DNA of 64,000 bases from Rhynchospora pubera (GCA_028095005.1 CM051460.1:152515461-152579460), one strand, 5' to 3'; counted from the stretch's first letter, positions 22,440 to 34,938 are shown. Notes: generated by a model from the letters alone, not told the origin. Made by a program: numbers and translations.

Positions 22440-24225
22440 TGTTAGGAAGTGTGTAATTTTCAATTTTAGTGCTAATTACAACTAATTTAGCCATCGAAAC
22501 ATCACACAAAACGAATCGTGCACAAAAACCAAATTAACACAAAGAGAAAAGGGTGGATAATTTGTACCTCCCGCGAAATCGTATTCGCGGGGCTCAATCC
22601 TACGGCATAGAAATCGGTGGGGGTGCTCTCCTTCGCCTCCTCCATGGCGGCCTCGAGTCCACCAAGGAATTTGGCCATGTCCCAATTCTTGTGCTAGCAA
22701 GAGAAAGGAGATAGCTAATCATTTTCACCATTCTTCAAGTAATTCTAGCAATTAACCTTTTGGAATAGCTATTCTCAACACATGAGACCTATGAGAATGC
22801 AAGAGAGAGAGAGACCATCATGGGAGAATCAAAATTCTGCCCATGAATGGTGGTGGCGGCTAGGGAGAAGAAAGGAGGCAAGGTGAGAAGGTTAGGTTTT
22901 GCCTCTTCAAGTGGTCCTTATATAGAGTCATCCCTCCTCAACACTTGTAACTAATTACAAGTTTGCCACTATGTGGCCGGCCATGTACATGGGCCTCATG
23001 GGCCATGTGTTATGTTTGTTCAATCTCTCTTAGTCCATATTAAATCAATTATTTAATAGGCCTTTCAAGTTACATTCAATTTAGGCTCAAATAGACTATT
23101 AAATTAAAAGCCTATACTTTAATTTAATTCACTTAATTAAATTAAATTGCGATGAATAAAATTAATTATCAATATATTGATAATCATTTTAGGATTAGCA
23201 TGTACATTAATTTATTCTTATATGATCTATTCGACTTAATTAATTATAACGGTCCACAACGTTATTTAATTAATTAATCAACTTATCATATTTTGCAATA
23301 CTCGCTATTGCAAATAAATAAATAATGCACGTATGGTCAAAGTCCTATTTGTGTGACCCTTTGAGGATTTATGCTATGTTGGACATGAAATTAAATCGCT
23401 ATTTAATTCCAATAATCATAAGCGGTATCTAGCAACACGTTATGATTTCCAATTCGCATAAATAGTGTACTCCTACAATATTTCAATCCTGCATAAGAGA
23501 ATAATTATGTTTCTCTATTTTGATTCTTATGTCTCACGATATCATCGTATAATCCAAGATAGAAATGTGTCATTCTTGCAGATTATACATTTCTTGATCT
23601 AGAGTTGATCGCCTAGTTGAGCGCATACGATCCAACTCCATCAAGGGGCCCAAACAGATATCGTCACTCACTAAGTGAATTAATGAGGGACATACGGCTT
23701 TCTTGATGATTAGCTTTTCCCCGCACAATTCAAGAGAACATAAATAAAGTCCGTATAGCAGCCCTTATCAGGAATCAGCGGTAGACAATATTTATTGAGC
23801 CTATCCTCATATGGAAAAGATAAACATCTCAAACTTAGAACCAAAATCATAACGAAATAAACAATGACACATAACACAATCCATATGTTTATTTCATTGG
23901 ATCAAGTCCTGTACTATGTTCCATAACATATACATATGCAATTAAGTTGGTAACTCTTTACCTATGATTAGTAGAACTTAATCATCACTTAACTTGCATA
24001 CTAATCTTATATGATAATTAATGTTCCTTGTTAATTATCAAGATTATGGACCGTTTAGATTTATATTGTCATTCCAAAGAATGATCAACAGAGATCTACT
24101 ATTCAGATCCTCAACCTGAATAATCTGTCAATAATAAACCTAGGAACAGATGATAAAATATCATCCTATACATAAACTAATAATTAAGTCATTAAATTAT
24201 TGACTTCTAGGACATAAATCTAACA
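22440..24225 (-). mobile_element. Solo LTR (1,786 bp) with 5-bp TSD
   Basis: Starts TGTTAG and ends CTAACA, flanked by a perfect aactt duplication (22435-22439 and 24226-24230). Read on the minus strand it begins TGTTAGATTTATGTCC and carries a TATA box CTATATAAGG (complement of about 22,912-22,925) two thirds along, followed by a leader-like region, so transcription ran on the minus strand. No gag-pol or second LTR lies next to it, so it is a solo LTR left by recombination. Length and terminal sequence suggest a long-LTR Copia-like family, but that is an inference. Confidence 0.85.
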
Positions 24226-25049
24226 AACTTTAACAGTTACATATATAACTTCAACAGTTACATATATTGAATTTGTATATTTTGTTATTACATGTATAAT
24301 ATGATATGCATCCTCACCCTCTCAGCTTTTGATGCGGAAGAATTTTTTATTTTAATAATAAATGGCTGGGTGTAGTTACGGTTTCAGAATTTCGAATTGA
24401 ATTATATGCTGGGAGTAGATATGGGATGATGGGATGACGCTGAATTTGCAATGGGATATTTCATCATTCCTTGGACTTTCTTATTAATGAAGATATGTTA
24501 GATAATTAATGAAGATTCGGGAATGATGGAAATGATAGAATCTATAAAATGATGGAAAGCAATTCCCATAAATTAAGTAGAAGAAACTTAAAAAAAAAAT
24601 TGATTTTCTATTATGCAGATTTCATTGAGCACGTCATCTTGAAAGTTCCAATATTACAAATTTTTGTTGAAGCATTCATATTTCAACTTCAGAACACCAA
24701 TGGTCTAATTTAAGGATTAACTACAATTACCTTGGTGAACTCGTATTAATCATTTATGAATCGGAATTGCTTAATATCATTCTCTCTTCCGTATCATCTT
24801 CATCATTCCCAGATCAAAACGCGTTAATAACTGAACGCGTCATCCCTCTCTTGTATCATCCCCGTCATCTCCCATCCAAATGCATTAATCTCATCGCATC
24901 TTTATCTCTGGTCTCCTTCCTTCTTCGTTCTTTTTCTTAGAAATCCAGAGGAGAGGATGAGAGGTGAGGAGAAAGCGAACCAGTGAGAAAAGGGGATGAG
25001 GACGAGCGCATCAAAGGAGAAGAGAGATGGGGAAGGAGAACAATTATAC

Positions 25050-25275
25050 ATTTTAACTAGAACCTTTATATATATAAGTAGAATTGTTATTAATATAAGT
25101 AGAACATTTATATATATAAGTAGAACCTTTATATATATAAGTAGAACTGTTATGAATATAATTAAGTAGAACCTTTATATATATAAGTAGAACCTTTATA
25201 TATATAAGTAGATACTTTATATATATTAAGTAGAAACGTTATGTATATTACTAGAACTGTTAAATATATCAACTA
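25050..25275. repeat. AT-rich tandem array 'ataagtagaacctttatat'
   Basis: About nine units of roughly 20-25 bp, each containing 'taagtagaac' or 'ctagaac' followed by 'tttatatatat' or a 'gttat' variant. Imperfect period. Lies near the right end of the TIR element. Related units occur at 140-200. Confidence 0.75.
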
Positions 25276-25794
25276 TAACTATGTTCGCTCCCTTTGTTTT
25301 GCTGTGTTCGCTCCCTCCCCTCTGTGACGCTGTCTTCCTTCGCTCTGTGAGACGCTAATCTGAGGGGATGATTCTAGGGAATGATGGATGAGGATGAGTG
25401 AGATTAATTTTCGAAAATGTAATTACGCGTTTTCTAAAAATGGAAAACGCGTTTTGAGAATGATAAAGATGATCCTTATCAGCCCCGATTTATGAACTGG
25501 AGTTAAAATAATTTGTTTATTTAACTTCATGGCACATTCTTAATTTTTTTTTCCCTATCCCTATTCTATTCTAGACTACTTATACAAGCACCACTTTGAG
25601 GGTCTAAATAATTTGACCAGGAGTCTATCCAATTTTAGACCGAAGGTGTACACAAAATGGAACATTGATTTTTACAATCTGATTTAATCCGTAGTGTAGA
25701 TAATCTAAAAAAAAAAAGTTAATTAGATTTATGTCAATGTGAAAATTTGAAATTAGTAAAATGTCATCACTAAATGACAAATTAGTTTTATGCC

Positions 25795-26931
25795 CAGGGG
25801 CAAAGCCACACTTGGATTGGTGGGTCCAGGGACCCACCTTGGAAAATTTTTTTACTTCAAGTAGTACTTATATGTAAATAAAAGTATTTACATGGACCCA
25901 TCTAAAAAATTCAGAGGACCCATCTTAAAAAATTTAAAATTGATTTGTTTCCTCCTTTTTCGAGTCATCTTTTTCATGTTTGCCTTCCCCATCTTTGTTG
26001 CGAAGCGACGAAGGGACTAGCGATTATCAACTAATTTTCACCTTGATTCTTCTTGCTTCGAGCCTTCGACCAATCGATCTTCCTGCTTCTTGCTTCTTTA
26101 TCTCGAAGGGATGTAATTTTCAATTTTTCATCCATCTTCACTGCTTTATTATTCGGCGAATACAGGGTCCATATTAGAAGTTGAACATTAAAAAGAATGT
26201 CAAACCCAACCAGCCTTACTTTGTTAATTGACGATTAAATCATCATAATCCTCTTAATTTGAAAATTTTGATTTCGCTCCCGCAGTCCTACTACCCACCT
26301 GTCCCTCTAATTTTTTGTTCCTTTGTTACCTTTATTTTTGTTTTGACAAATTAATTACTTTTTAATTTATTTCAATTCTTAGCCACGGCTTCAATCAAAA
26401 AGAAAAATTCCTAATTTGACTCTTTTATTTTTTTTATTAATTATTTTACTTATTTCAATGCTTAGACCACATGCCAGTAAAAAGTATTGTGGCACCTAAT
26501 TAAAAACATGTAAAACATTGTCGGCCTAGAAATTAAAATTGGTTGTTTGAAAAATATTGTTATACTATATCTACATTAGAGGTTATGTTATATATACTAG
26601 CTTAAGATATCCTTATATGTGGAAAAATAAAGAAACAAAATAATATTAGATAATAAATATATATTGTTTAATCTAACATCGATACAAATAGATTTGTTAT
26701 TTAATTTGTTACTTTAATAGATGGAAAATCAAAATATGTTATTACTTCGTATGTCGATTAATATCCGATCACAGATCAAATCGATCGAACGGCAAAAACA
26801 TCACTTTACATGTCTAGACCTAGCGTGTAATACCTCTACGGTCAGTGCGTTTATAAGTAATAAGTAAAAAAAAAATTTCAAAAAGATATTTTTATGGACC
26901 CTGCTAACATAAAATCCTAGCTACGTCACTG
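25795..26931. mobile_element. Non-autonomous hAT element (1.14 kb)
   Basis: The ends CAGGGGCAAAGC (left) and CAGTGACGTAGC (right, read inward) are hAT-type imperfect inverted repeats, flanked by a perfect 8-bp duplication tttatgcc (25787-25794 and 26932-26939). Subterminal 'gggaccca'/'ggaccc' words occur at both ends. No transposase frame is visible. The neighbouring diverged repeat copy at about 27,014-27,076 keeps the unoccupied site. Confidence 0.87.
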
Positions 26932-26939
26932 TTTATGCC

Positions 26940-28192
26940 ATTATGAAAAAATAAAAATTAGTTTTTTGCCACCGAAAAATTGATTTGCCAATTTTACCTT
27001 TTTAAATATGCCACTACAAAAATTTGAAATTAGAAAAATACCATCACTAAATGATAAATTAGTTTTATGCCACTACAAATTAATTAAAATGAGTTTTGTT
27101 CCAAGTAAAAATATAAAAATAGCTTTATGTCATTAGAACGATGCATGGAATGATATAAGACGTCATGTATTAATAATTATCAAGCTAAGTATATAAAGCA
27201 AAAAAAACAACGTAAAAATACTTTTTAACAACACAAATACATGCTTTTTAACAACGTCAAAATATTGTTTTAATCCAATGAGGGTATTTTAGGCAACCAA
27301 AATATTGTTAACAAGGGCAGTTTGGAATTTTTGAAAAATGTTGAGAGCATTTATGATGGTATTTTTAGAATTAAATATTTTTTGGAATGAGATAATAGCA
27401 TATTTCTAATTTACATAATTTGATGATCTAATTCGCAATCTAACAATGGCATATCTTAATTAGCTAATTTTCACAATGGCATAAAACCAATTAATCCAAA
27501 AAAAAATAGCTTTTCATCTATAAAAAGGAAACAAAAAAAAAAGATAGATATTGAAGTTTTCCTAGTATATATCACTATTCTTTATTTGTCAGACTTGTCA
27601 GATTAGTTTTCTTTTGATTTATTTTTTTATATTTTTTAGAATATGTTCATTAAAGTTCAAAGCACTAGATAATGTGTAATATCCATTCTTATTAAATTAT
27701 TATTTTCATATTCATATGTTCAATGTAATTTTTTATTAAAGAATACCAATATATTTCTAAATAAAAAATTGCTCGCGCATTAGATGGAGATGGACGGGAT
27801 TACTAATATCAAATTATGAAACGGATCAAATGGGCCGCCCCTCTCGTGCCCAAAAAAAAAATGTTGCATTTTATATGTATACTTTCCAATTCTTTTTATA
27901 AAATTCTAGAATCTGCCTCTTATATTGAACAAGAATAATAATTCAAATAATTAATATATGTGTTCTTTCAAAAATAATTTTCTTATCTATAAAATTTGTA
28001 CCTCTTATAGTAAATTCCCGGCTTCGCCACTTGATACGGTGGCAAAAGAAGAGTACCACGTCTATCTATACGAGTGGTTGTGTGTACAAAAGAATGAATA
28101 CAATACAAGTTGTTAGTGGAAAGAGTCCGGACGGACCGGACCACATGCAACATGCAAGGATTAAGGACTTCACGCCATGTGGTGCCTAATCG
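26940..28192. repeat. Diverged 'tttatgccactac' repeat units
   Basis: Words such as 'aaatttgaaattag', 'catcactaaatga' and 'tagttttatgcc' at 25,740-25,794 recur at 27,012-27,076, with weaker 'atggcata' units to about 27,490. A similar piece lies near 50,380-50,440. Non-coding dispersed repeat; nothing else supported before the MULE. Confidence 0.5.
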
Positions 28193-28289
28193 GCTATTTG
28201 ACCGAAATTTTGTAAAATAATATTAAAATAATATAACCCAATAAAATTAATATCAATTTAATCAGTTTAATATAAATAGTATCGTAAGA

Positions 28290-28405
28290 TCGGAATCCAG
28301 GATTCCGAACGTTAGATCGGATTCTCGGATTCCGATCTAACGTTAGATCGGATTCTGGGATTCCGATCTAACGTTAGATCGGAATCCTGGATTCCGATCT
28401 AACGT
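28290..28405. repeat. Palindromic array in left MULE TIR
   Basis: Tandem units pairing GATCGGAATCC with GGATTCCGATC, joined by AACGTT spacers, about four units. The same units occur at the right TIR (33,945-34,025). Each unit is a near-perfect hairpin. Candidate transposase binding sites or source of small RNA. Confidence 0.85.
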
Positions 28406-28814
28406 TTACGATATAACTCTGCTCCGGACCTCCTTTCCGCGCGCGAGCACAGTAAGTTTAATTTTTTTTTTATTATTTATTTATTTAGTTTATTAGTTTT
28501 TAATTTAGTTAATTAAATAAAAAAATAAAGAAAATATTCCAAAAATATTTAAAAAATCGGAAAAAATGAGGAAAAATAAAATTTAAAATTATATGTAATT
28601 TATTAATTATATTAGATTTTTTTTTGTTGTCTTTTTATTTGTTTATTAACTACTTAATTAATTAGAAAAATAGATAATAAATTGTAAAATTATTTTAAAA
28701 ATACGGAAAAATAAGAAAAATTCATATGAAAATTTATGTGTAACTAATTTATTTATTTTATTTTTTTGCTTTTAATAATTAAGATTTTGATAATTAAATA
28801 TGAGAAAAATTAGA

Positions 28815-29218
28815 ACTGAAAAAACAGCTCCGGATTCGAAAAGTTTGGCGCTAGAAAAATAGAAAATACGCTCTGAAAAATTCTAACAAAAATACTAAGC
28901 TGTTAATTGGCGGACCAATTTTCCTAAACTTAAATTTCAAAATTTTTAGGCGTACCATTTGTTGAAAACAAAAATGACAAAGGACCAAGATAGTCACACT
29001 TTCAACTGAAAAAACAGCTCTGAATTCGAAAAGTTTGGCGCTAGAAAATTATGAAATACGCTCTGAAAAATTTTATCAAAAATACTGAGCTGTTAATTGG
29101 CGGACCTATTTTCCTAAACTTAAATTTCAAAATTTTTAGGCGTACCATTTGTTCAAAACAAAAATAACAAAGGACCAAGATAGTCACACTTTGAACTGAA
29201 AAAACAGCTCTCGATTCA
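28815..29218. repeat. 190-bp tandem duplication behind the MULE transposase
   Basis: Units start 'actgaaaaaacagctc' at 28,815, 29,005 and 29,195 (the last partial), an exact 190-bp period with few differences. Located directly 3' of the transposase stop codon, so it likely forms part of its 3' UTR or terminator region. Confidence 0.85.
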
Positions 29219-29307
29219 ACTTAGTATTACGAATATTACAATTATTTTTCACATCACATAAGAGTACAATTCAACTAAATATTACATTATCACCACAAAA
29301 ATTACAA

Positions 29308-32300
29308 TTATTTTCTTCCTCCTCTTGCAAAATTAGTTATTCTTGCGCCAAGACGTAAAATTCCACCACGTATTCCGGTTTGTGCTCTGCTACTCGATGC
29401 TCCTTGATTGTCCCTTGTAATTGATGTCCCCTGACTTGTGACATACCTAGCAGAACTTGAGCGTGGATCCACGCTAATGGAATTTCGGCGTGGTTCATTT
29501 CCTCCTATACCAAGACTAATACGACTTTGAGTTCGTGGATCTACGCTAACAGAACTTCGGCCAGGTTGAACTGGCTCCCTGGAAAAAGAACTTTCACCTC
29601 GGTTACCTGTTGAAGGCGGAGCTCTATTCCTTGTACTTGTTCGTCTATGCGTGTTGGCACGCCTACCAGATTGAAGTTCCTCCAAAGAGATAGGTGGTTG
29701 TGGGTTGTTGTCCTCTGTGGTTCTTCTTTTTTTATTTTTATTATTTCGCATTGCATCCATCCACATCCAATCACGGTCCTTCTTTCGCCGCCCCCGATTA
29801 ATCATATTCTTATCAGGGAACACCACAGGTCCATCGTAGCGAGGCCAGTTCTCTTCGTCTTCATAGCAGTGGAAGTTACTTGATGACCATATTTTAACCA
29901 TGTTCTCTGTATTATATAGTGGGTCTATAAATTCATCTACTTCCCATCTATATGTACCGCATATGGCAATAACATGAGCACATGGTATTCCGGTCAGTTG
30001 AGGTTTTTGACATTTGCACGTCACACGCCTAGTCGGTAGTTGAGGATCTTCCGGTTGATAATTTCGGTTGATGAGAACTTTGTACTTCCACGTTCTTCCA
30101 GGGAAAGCTTTCTCGTTGGGCACCTGTACTTCGAACTCTCCACGTTCAACATCAATGGTTACGACAGTCATCAGCGCTGTAAATATTAAAATATATAAAA
30201 AAACATGTAAATATAAATGAAGGTTAATTTTAGGTAAAGTATACAACGGTAATCCTTACCCGCTTTAAGAGTATGCTTCATGACTTTTAATTGCACCTCT
30301 TTTGGCCACCGTTCTCCATCTGCTTGTCTTCCCAATGCTATTTGCTTCCTTTCATTAAACCACTGCACAGTCTTGTACCAAGTGCCTTCTACGAGTCCAA
30401 CAACTAGGAGTCTTCTCTCAACCTTGTACCGGCTATTTAGACTTTCAGATCCGTTACTAGTCATAAGACCCCAACGTGCACCAGTGTCAAAAGTTTGTGC
30501 CCACCTCTCTGGTCTCATTCGCTCATTGGTATCTGTCTCGTTTTCTTTACCACACTTCTTAAGATAATCGATAACTTCAGGGTTTGTCACTCGGAGTTCC
30601 TCCCACATTTTCATGAATGGCCGTTTCTTTTTCTTGTTAGCCAACTTATTTCTAAATTTGTGTGGTATACCTTTGTCTTTACCAGAAACCTTGTACACAT
30701 TTTCACATAAATGTTGCATACAATACCGATGTACGGCCAATGCAGGCTCCGCACTTTCTTGCCATCCGTACTGTGGTCTTTTAAACATGTTCCTTATTCC
30801 CCAATGACGGTCTGAGATAACACAAAATTTTTTTGGTCCCACCACTTGTTCCCTTAGAAATTTCATGAACCAACCCCAGCAAGTTTCATCCTCCGTTCTC
30901 ACTAAAGCAAATGCTAACGGAACAAGCCGTTGCTCAGGATCGTAACCGCAAGCCGCTAAGAATTTACCCTTATAGCGACCTGATAAGAAAGAGGCATCAA
31001 TGCTAATCACGGGCCTAATATACGGAACCGCCGCGATACAAGGCCCGAATGCCCATGCTGCTGCTTTGAACATAGCTCTGTTCGGATCACCTACGCTTTT
31101 AAACAACCACTTTATCTGCGTGCCGGGTGTCGTCCTCTGTATAGCCAATAAAAGACTCGGTAGTTTGTTGTACGAATCTTCCCATGAACCAAAAAGATGT
31201 TCGATTGCTCTTTCTCGTCCCCGCCAAATCTTGTTATAAGTGGGCACCACATTCGGGTATTCTTTCTCCAGTAGAGATTTAACGTCGGGTAAGGAAATAC
31301 CGACATCTCTCTTTACTGCATTTGTAATACAGTTGGCGATAACCTCAGCCGTTAAATTATCATGTGTGAAGTCTCCGGCCCTCCTCACGCATGTATGCTC
31401 GTGTTCATTCGTTATTATCTTCCAAAATTTGCCTTCTCTTTCTGTACGGGCATACATACGCCACTTACAACCATATTCCTTACAGTTCAATATTAATTTT
31501 TTCGAAGAACTAGCAGTGGTTTTATGTTGTACATTTAAACGTAATGAGTATTTTTGACACTCTCCTATGAGTTGCTCTTTCGAGTAAAATTGTCCCTTCT
31601 GCTAATGGCCCTGATCCATGAGGTTGAGACGGTTGAGGTACGGAATTTCTATACTCAGAAATATCTAGAAATTGCCCTACGGGATGGTATGTTTATGTCC
31701 TTCCTGTAAGGTAATACTGGTGATTGGGGTTCACGTTTGATTGGGGTCCACCATCGATTCCCTCTGACTCAAATAAGTCCACTTCTTCATCACTAAAGTC
31801 CTCACCTGTTGCATAGTCTGACTGAAAACCGGGACCTCGGTCGTATAAATCATCGAGTCGACGTGTTTCTTCTTCGTTTTCTTCGTTTACTTGAACGACA
31901 TCTTCTTCTTCTTGTGGCTGGCCGTGCCTACTACTACTACTACCACCATGTTCTTGCCTACTACTACCACCATGTTCCCAAGTGCCTTGACCGGTGTGAG
32001 ACTCGTAGTATGTACCTTCTTCTTCCTGAAGTGTACTATCACGAGGATCTATACTGTTAGGGTCCCAAGGATCCCAATCTAATGTAATGGTTTCATTCTC
32101 TTCTTCTTGATTGGTTGCATTTGGTTGTTGGTGTTCTTCTTCCTCATAATTTTGTTGTTCATTATAATTATAATTATAATTATAATAACCACCTAATTAT
32201 AATAAAAAAAATGTGTTATAATCACATACAAAAATTGTACAATTTGGATAGTTGTTAGAATCACATACAAAAATTGTACAATTTAGATAGTTGTACAAAA

Positions 32301-32876
32301 ATGTGTTATAATTGTTCTTATTAAAAGCCATTTCTAGAAATTGTTCTTATTTATGTTTTTATGCATAGTTAATATTAATAAATCGCATTTTCATAGTTAT
32401 TATTATTCTATAGTTAATATGATTTTAATATGATTTTAATATGATTTTAATTATTATTCTATAATTATTATTTTCATAGTTAATATTAATATAAATATAT
32501 ATATTTAAGCAAATAATTCTATTATTCCAAAATTAAATGTCACATAATTAAATTCAAAATTAAATTTACCTTGTGCCGGAAGTAAATCGACATGCATTTC
32601 TAGACCATCAAGTCGCCTTGCCTCAAAGCACTCGTGTTGAACGTATCGCCATTCATTTTGAGAGTTCACCGGCAAAATAATTTGTTGAAACCTTCCGTCC
32701 ATAATTACGTTGAAACGCGAAACAATTCTCAAATTGAACTCACCTTGATAAATTCCCAATGAGGACAAAATTATTTGTTTAATGGATTCATAATCAGTTT
32801 GTGGAAAAACATCAAAACGAAAATTATTTGCTGGATTAAAGGGAGATTGATTGACAAAAACACTAATTGAATACAT
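29308..32876 (-). CDS. mudrA: MULE transposase (mudrA-like), 990 aa if spliced as inferred
   Basis: Cuts and joins the element's ends in the nucleus. Inferred exons: 32876-32570, 32192-31735, 31598-30260, 30176-29308 (307+458+1339+869 bp = 990 aa plus stop). Introns 1 and 3 have clear GT-AG sites. Intron 2 (31,734-31,599, gtgaac...gcag) is inferred because the exon 2 frame otherwise meets TAA at about 31,700. Domains: N-terminal region; acidic Glu/Asp-rich linker (exon 2); MuDR-type DNA-binding zinc motif (KGQFYSKEQL...NCKEYGCKWRM...HEHTC); DDE transposase domain with candidate triad Asp in SIDASFLSG, Asp in ISDRHWG and Glu in NGSESLNS; SWIM zinc finger CKCQ...CAH; Arg/Ser-rich tail. All key residues appear present. 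If intron 2 is not real, the gene has a stop plus frameshift and is dead. Confidence 0.88.
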
Positions 32877-33054
32877 TTCTATATGACTAAGAATTAATTG
32901 GAAAAGATAGATGATATTAAGATTGTGATAACGACCAACTATTTATAGTGATAAGATCGGAATTTGAGATTCCGATATTAGCAAACAGATTTAAAAGTTC
33001 ACGTCAATTCCCGATCAAATCAAATAATTTGCCGCAGTGTGCTCAACTTATTGC

Positions 33055-33182
33055 TTAGATCGGAATCTTGGATTCCGATCTAAGCTTAGATCGGATTCTC
33101 AGATTCCGATCTAAGCTTAGGTCGGAATCCAGGAATCCTATCTAAGCTTAGATCGGAATCCTGGATTCCGATCTAAGCATGT
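33055..33182. repeat. Internal palindromic array upstream of the transposase ATG
   Basis: About five units of GATCGGAATC / GATTCCGATC joined by TAAGCTTA spacers, the same core as in the TIR arrays, placed about 180-300 bp upstream of the transposase start codon on the minus strand. Its position suggests a promoter or feedback-binding role; that is inference. Confidence 0.82.
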
Positions 33183-33944
33183 CAGGAATCCACCGCCCAA
33201 TCAAATCAGTTTTTGGTCTTTTTCCCTTTTTACTGTTATTTATTTTATTAATTTAATAATATTTATTATAAATATTTTAATTATATTAATTAATAAATTA
33301 AAATTTAAATATATATATTATATTTTTTGTAATTAAAATTGATTTATTAATAAATTATCATATTCATTAATTATCATATTCATTAATTAAAATAATTCAT
33401 TACCTAAAATAAATTATTTTTTTCAAATATAATTACTTACATTAAATCAATACTTTTTCTTTTTCTTTTTACTGTTTTCAATTTAAGTAAATTAATAATT
33501 ATATTTTAATTAAAATTGTAAAATTAAATTAATAATTTATATTGTTTTGTAAATTAAATTAAAGTAGTTAAAAAAATAATACCTCAATCAAATTAAATTA
33601 ACTAAATGAAATTAAATTAAATTAATTACTTCAAACAACTAAATAAGATTTTATTACATTAAATTAAGTCAAATTATTAAATAATTTTATTTAATTAATT
33701 TTTAATATATTAATTTTATAATATATTAATTTAATATTAAAATTTTATATATTTAATTAATTTTTATAAATAGAAGTAAAATAAAATATATTAATTTATT
33801 ATTTTATCTTCAAAATATATTACTAAAATTTCATAATATATTATTTTAATATTAAAATTTTATATATTTAATTAATTTTTATAATAGAAGTACAATAAAA
33901 CCATGAAAAACGACAAAATTGAGTAGTTACAGCACTGTTCGGAA
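33183..33944. other. Extreme AT-rich subterminal region of the MULE
   Basis: Almost entirely A/T 'attaattaaat' words between the internal array and the right TIR array, with no frame. Inside the element, 5' of the transposase. Confidence 0.7.
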
Positions 33945-34025
33945 TCCCAGATTCCGATCTAACGTCAGATCGGAATCCCAGATTCCGATCTAACGTCAGA
34001 TCGGAATCCCAGAATCCGATCTTAC
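33945..34025. repeat. Palindromic array in right MULE TIR
   Basis: About three units of CGGAATCCCAGATTCCGATC with AACGTCA spacers; mirror of the left array at 28,290-28,405. It immediately borders the conserved AT-rich terminal 80 bp. Confidence 0.85.
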
Positions 34026-34768
34026 GATACTATTTATATTAAACTGATTAAATTGATATTAATTTTATTAGATTATATTATTTTAATATTATTTTTTAAA
34101 ATTTCGGGCTATTTGAGGACGGGTCTATTGTAAATTTGTAATGGCCTTCATTTGTGTTTTTTTCAGTAGGCTAGTTCCATAGGAATCAGCCCATATGTAG
34201 GCTAGTGGGGCAAGCCATTTAATTACTAAATTAAGTATTGTTATATCAACAAGCTTAAAAGCTACATAAAGTTTGCATAGTGATCTTGACCTTGACTTTA
34301 TGTATGTATGTACAATTGTACATACAAGAAGTATCCATTATGGAAGGCTAAAATTTGAGCCAAATTAATATCAATAAAATTGAATTTATAAATAATCATT
34401 TAATTGTTTCAAACCTCTAAATTATAAAGGAGCTGATTGGATTTTTATACGCATTATATATAGTGCGGAAACAATACATTATTTTCAACTATATTTTGTT
34501 ATGCATTCAGACTTAACAAAATTGATTGACTAAGTTGCGTCAATCTTCATATTTTGACGGCTATAAAATAAAATCAAAATCCTACAATTTTTATGTGTAT
34601 GTTACTAAGATGAAATAGAACACATTCAATAGAATGAAATAGTTATTTTAAGCATATATAAACATAATAGTGGGTTCCTTTGTGACAAAAAAAGTTCGGA
34701 ATTGCATTATTATTTTTTTGTATACATTTTCCACACTATAGTAACAAATAAATTTAGCGTCTTCTTAA

Positions 34769-34938
34769 GGCTCCGTTTGGATGGCTTCTTCCCGGAATAA
34801 GGAATAAGTAATAACCACTTTTTACTAATAAATTTATTTCTAACCATCCAAACTCTTCACAAAAGTTACACACTTCCCAATAAATTTCTTCCCTTCTTCC
34901 TTCTTCCTACCTTATTCTCAACGCATCCAAACGGAGCC
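34769..34938. mobile_element. Tourist-like MITE, copy 2
   Basis: 170 bp, ends GGCTCCGTTTGGAT / ATCCAAACGGAGCC (perfect 14-bp inverted repeats), internal 'gttacacacttcccaata'. Flanks are taa/aaa, so the 3-bp duplication is imperfect. Confidence 0.8.

Larger units (their letters stand above)
21949..25487. mobile_element. TIR element split by a solo LTR
   Basis: The two ends match in inverted orientation: left CGGGG-TGATAAGAATCAT, right read inward CGGGGCTGATAAGGATCAT. Without the nested LTR (22,440-24,225) the element would be about 1.75 kb. The interior has GATGA/CATCC-rich arms, a 40-bp tandem array, 'acttcaacagtta' repeats and an 'ataagtagaacc' array, with no transposase, so it is a non-autonomous DNA element of uncertain superfamily. 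No clear target duplication. Confidence 0.55.
28202..34107 (-). mobile_element. Complete Mutator-like element (MULE), 5.9 kb
   Basis: Termini CCGAAATTTT on both sides form terminal inverted repeats that align for about 95 bp with only about four differences. They are flanked by a perfect 9-bp duplication gctatttga (28193-28201 and 34108-34116), diagnostic of Mutator elements. Just inside each TIR lie palindromic arrays of GATCGGAATCC. The element carries a transposase gene on the minus strand (29,308-32,876), so it may be autonomous. High TIR identity and a perfect duplication argue for recent insertion. Confidence 0.93.

Noticed and set aside
22482..22700. Small minus-strand protein in the solo LTR
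   Set aside because: It lies in the leader-like part of the LTR downstream of its TATA box and matches no known domain; more likely R-U5 sequence.
28290..34025. CRISPR-like array of repeats and spacers
   Set aside because: Plant nuclear context; the 'spacers' are constant short linkers (AACGTT, TAAGCTTA) and the repeats are MULE palindromes.
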